Assembly (NCBI RefSeq): GCF_014066305.1
Contig: NW_023501043.1
Location: forward strand, 620,001 to 684,000
Length of the DNA stretch: 64,000 bases
Reading direction: 5' to 3'
Origin: Letharia columbiana
Lineage: Eukaryota > Ascomycota > Lecanoromycetes > Lecanorales > Parmeliaceae
The translations under genes were made by a program, and so were the position numbers. Position 1 is the stretch's first letter; each line of letters opens with the position of its first letter. Below the pieces are notes generated by a model. That model did not search any database, was not told the origin of the DNA, and was given only the letters and a program-made list of their open reading frames with translations. Shown piece after piece: positions 63,525-64,000 of this stretch.

Positions 63525-64000
63525 TAATATGAGCTATTAAAGTTACTTCTGCTATTGTAAATAGTAACTATTTAACCTTATTTATTATTCGTTAGCTCTA
63601 CGAATAGCAAGTAGCAAATAATTTTAAAGTAGCAGGTTCGGACCTTCTATTCCACTCAAATAGTTACTATTTTATATTATAAAATACGCTCTAACGTAGT
63701 AACATACATATATCGCGCTATCGTTAAGTCTTTATATCGGCAGAGAGCTCTGGCTAGATAACCTTAGGCGTAGTTTTCTTACCAGACGTCTTTGGGGTAG
63801 ATATTGTTAGAATATCAGGTATGTGATATGTAGAACGGACGGATTGATTTCTCTAAAACCTCTCCGGGGCCAGGTCCTAAGTACAGTACAAAATCAGGTG
63901 GCTGGGAAATACGGTGGCTGGGATGCGTTGGGGCCACATTTCGACAGATATAATGAAGGTGATGAGAAATAGCGATAGCAATGGCTATAGAAAAAGGTAG
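63525..64000. mobile_element. F-family element, second copy, cut by window end
   Basis: It matches 58714 onward: AAAGTTACTTCTGCTATTGT, AATAGTAACTATTTAACC and CACTCAAATAGTTACTATTT. Inner sequence diverges after about 63720. The right end lies beyond the window. Confidence 0.5.

Overview
The window reads as nuclear DNA from a filamentous ascomycete, most likely a Dothideomycete; that placement is inference. The evidence is short GT..AG introns of about 49-73 bases in the gene models that can be joined, typical fungal transposons (a Tad1-like LINE, Fot1/pogo, piggyBac, copia and gypsy remnants), and long AT-rich blocks in which old elements decay mainly by C-to-T and G-to-A changes, as repeat-induced point mutation (RIP) would produce. 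It looks like an accessory, transposon-rich compartment in which moderately GC islands with genes alternate with degraded AT-rich tracts. No rRNA, convincing tRNA, CRISPR array or telomere repeat was seen.

Layout. 1-2.5 kb: copia and piggyBac relics. 2.5-9.8 kb: a nest of short inverted-repeat elements (families A, B and H), a Fot1/pogo relic split by an A element, AT-rich DNA and a TA-flanked MITE. 9.9-13.3 kb: a four-exon gene and a gypsy gag remnant. 13.3-17.3 kb: LTR and pogo fragments, a 1,319-bp LTR retroelement with identical LTRs that carries a BIR-domain ORF, and a Harbinger-like MITE. 17.8-23.9 kb: a Tad1-like LINE with its target duplication. 23.9-31 kb: a set of gene fragments (HSP60, a possible CENP-K, a KH-domain protein) around one intact-looking coiled-coil gene. 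32.3-34 kb: a SET-domain gene. 34.9-36.2 kb: repeats. 36.8-44.5 kb: a run of small, mostly minus-strand nuclear-type genes, some broken, one with a Myb/SANT-like start. 44.5-50.5 kb: repeats, a retroviral-integrase-like transposase gene broken by a stop codon and an A-family insertion, and a hypothetical gene. 50.7-64 kb: B and H elements, LINE 5' fragments, then mostly RIP-degraded repeats (families C, D, E, F, G) with no credible intact gene.

The two strongest signals are these. (1) The small LTR retroelement at 15238-16556 has identical 142-bp LTRs, a 5-bp target duplication, a primer-binding-like site and an ORF with the exact BIR zinc spacing C-x2-C-x16-H-x6-C. (2) A superfamily of MITEs (A and B) has ends built from arrays of 17-18-bp motifs facing each other. 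They start GGGC, end GCCC, and in five places are flanked by 10-bp target duplications, three of them perfect in well-preserved context. One of them sits in the coding frame of the integrase-like gene.

All gene models rest on reading the sequence by eye. Joins, frameshifts and family names need transcript data and profile searches.
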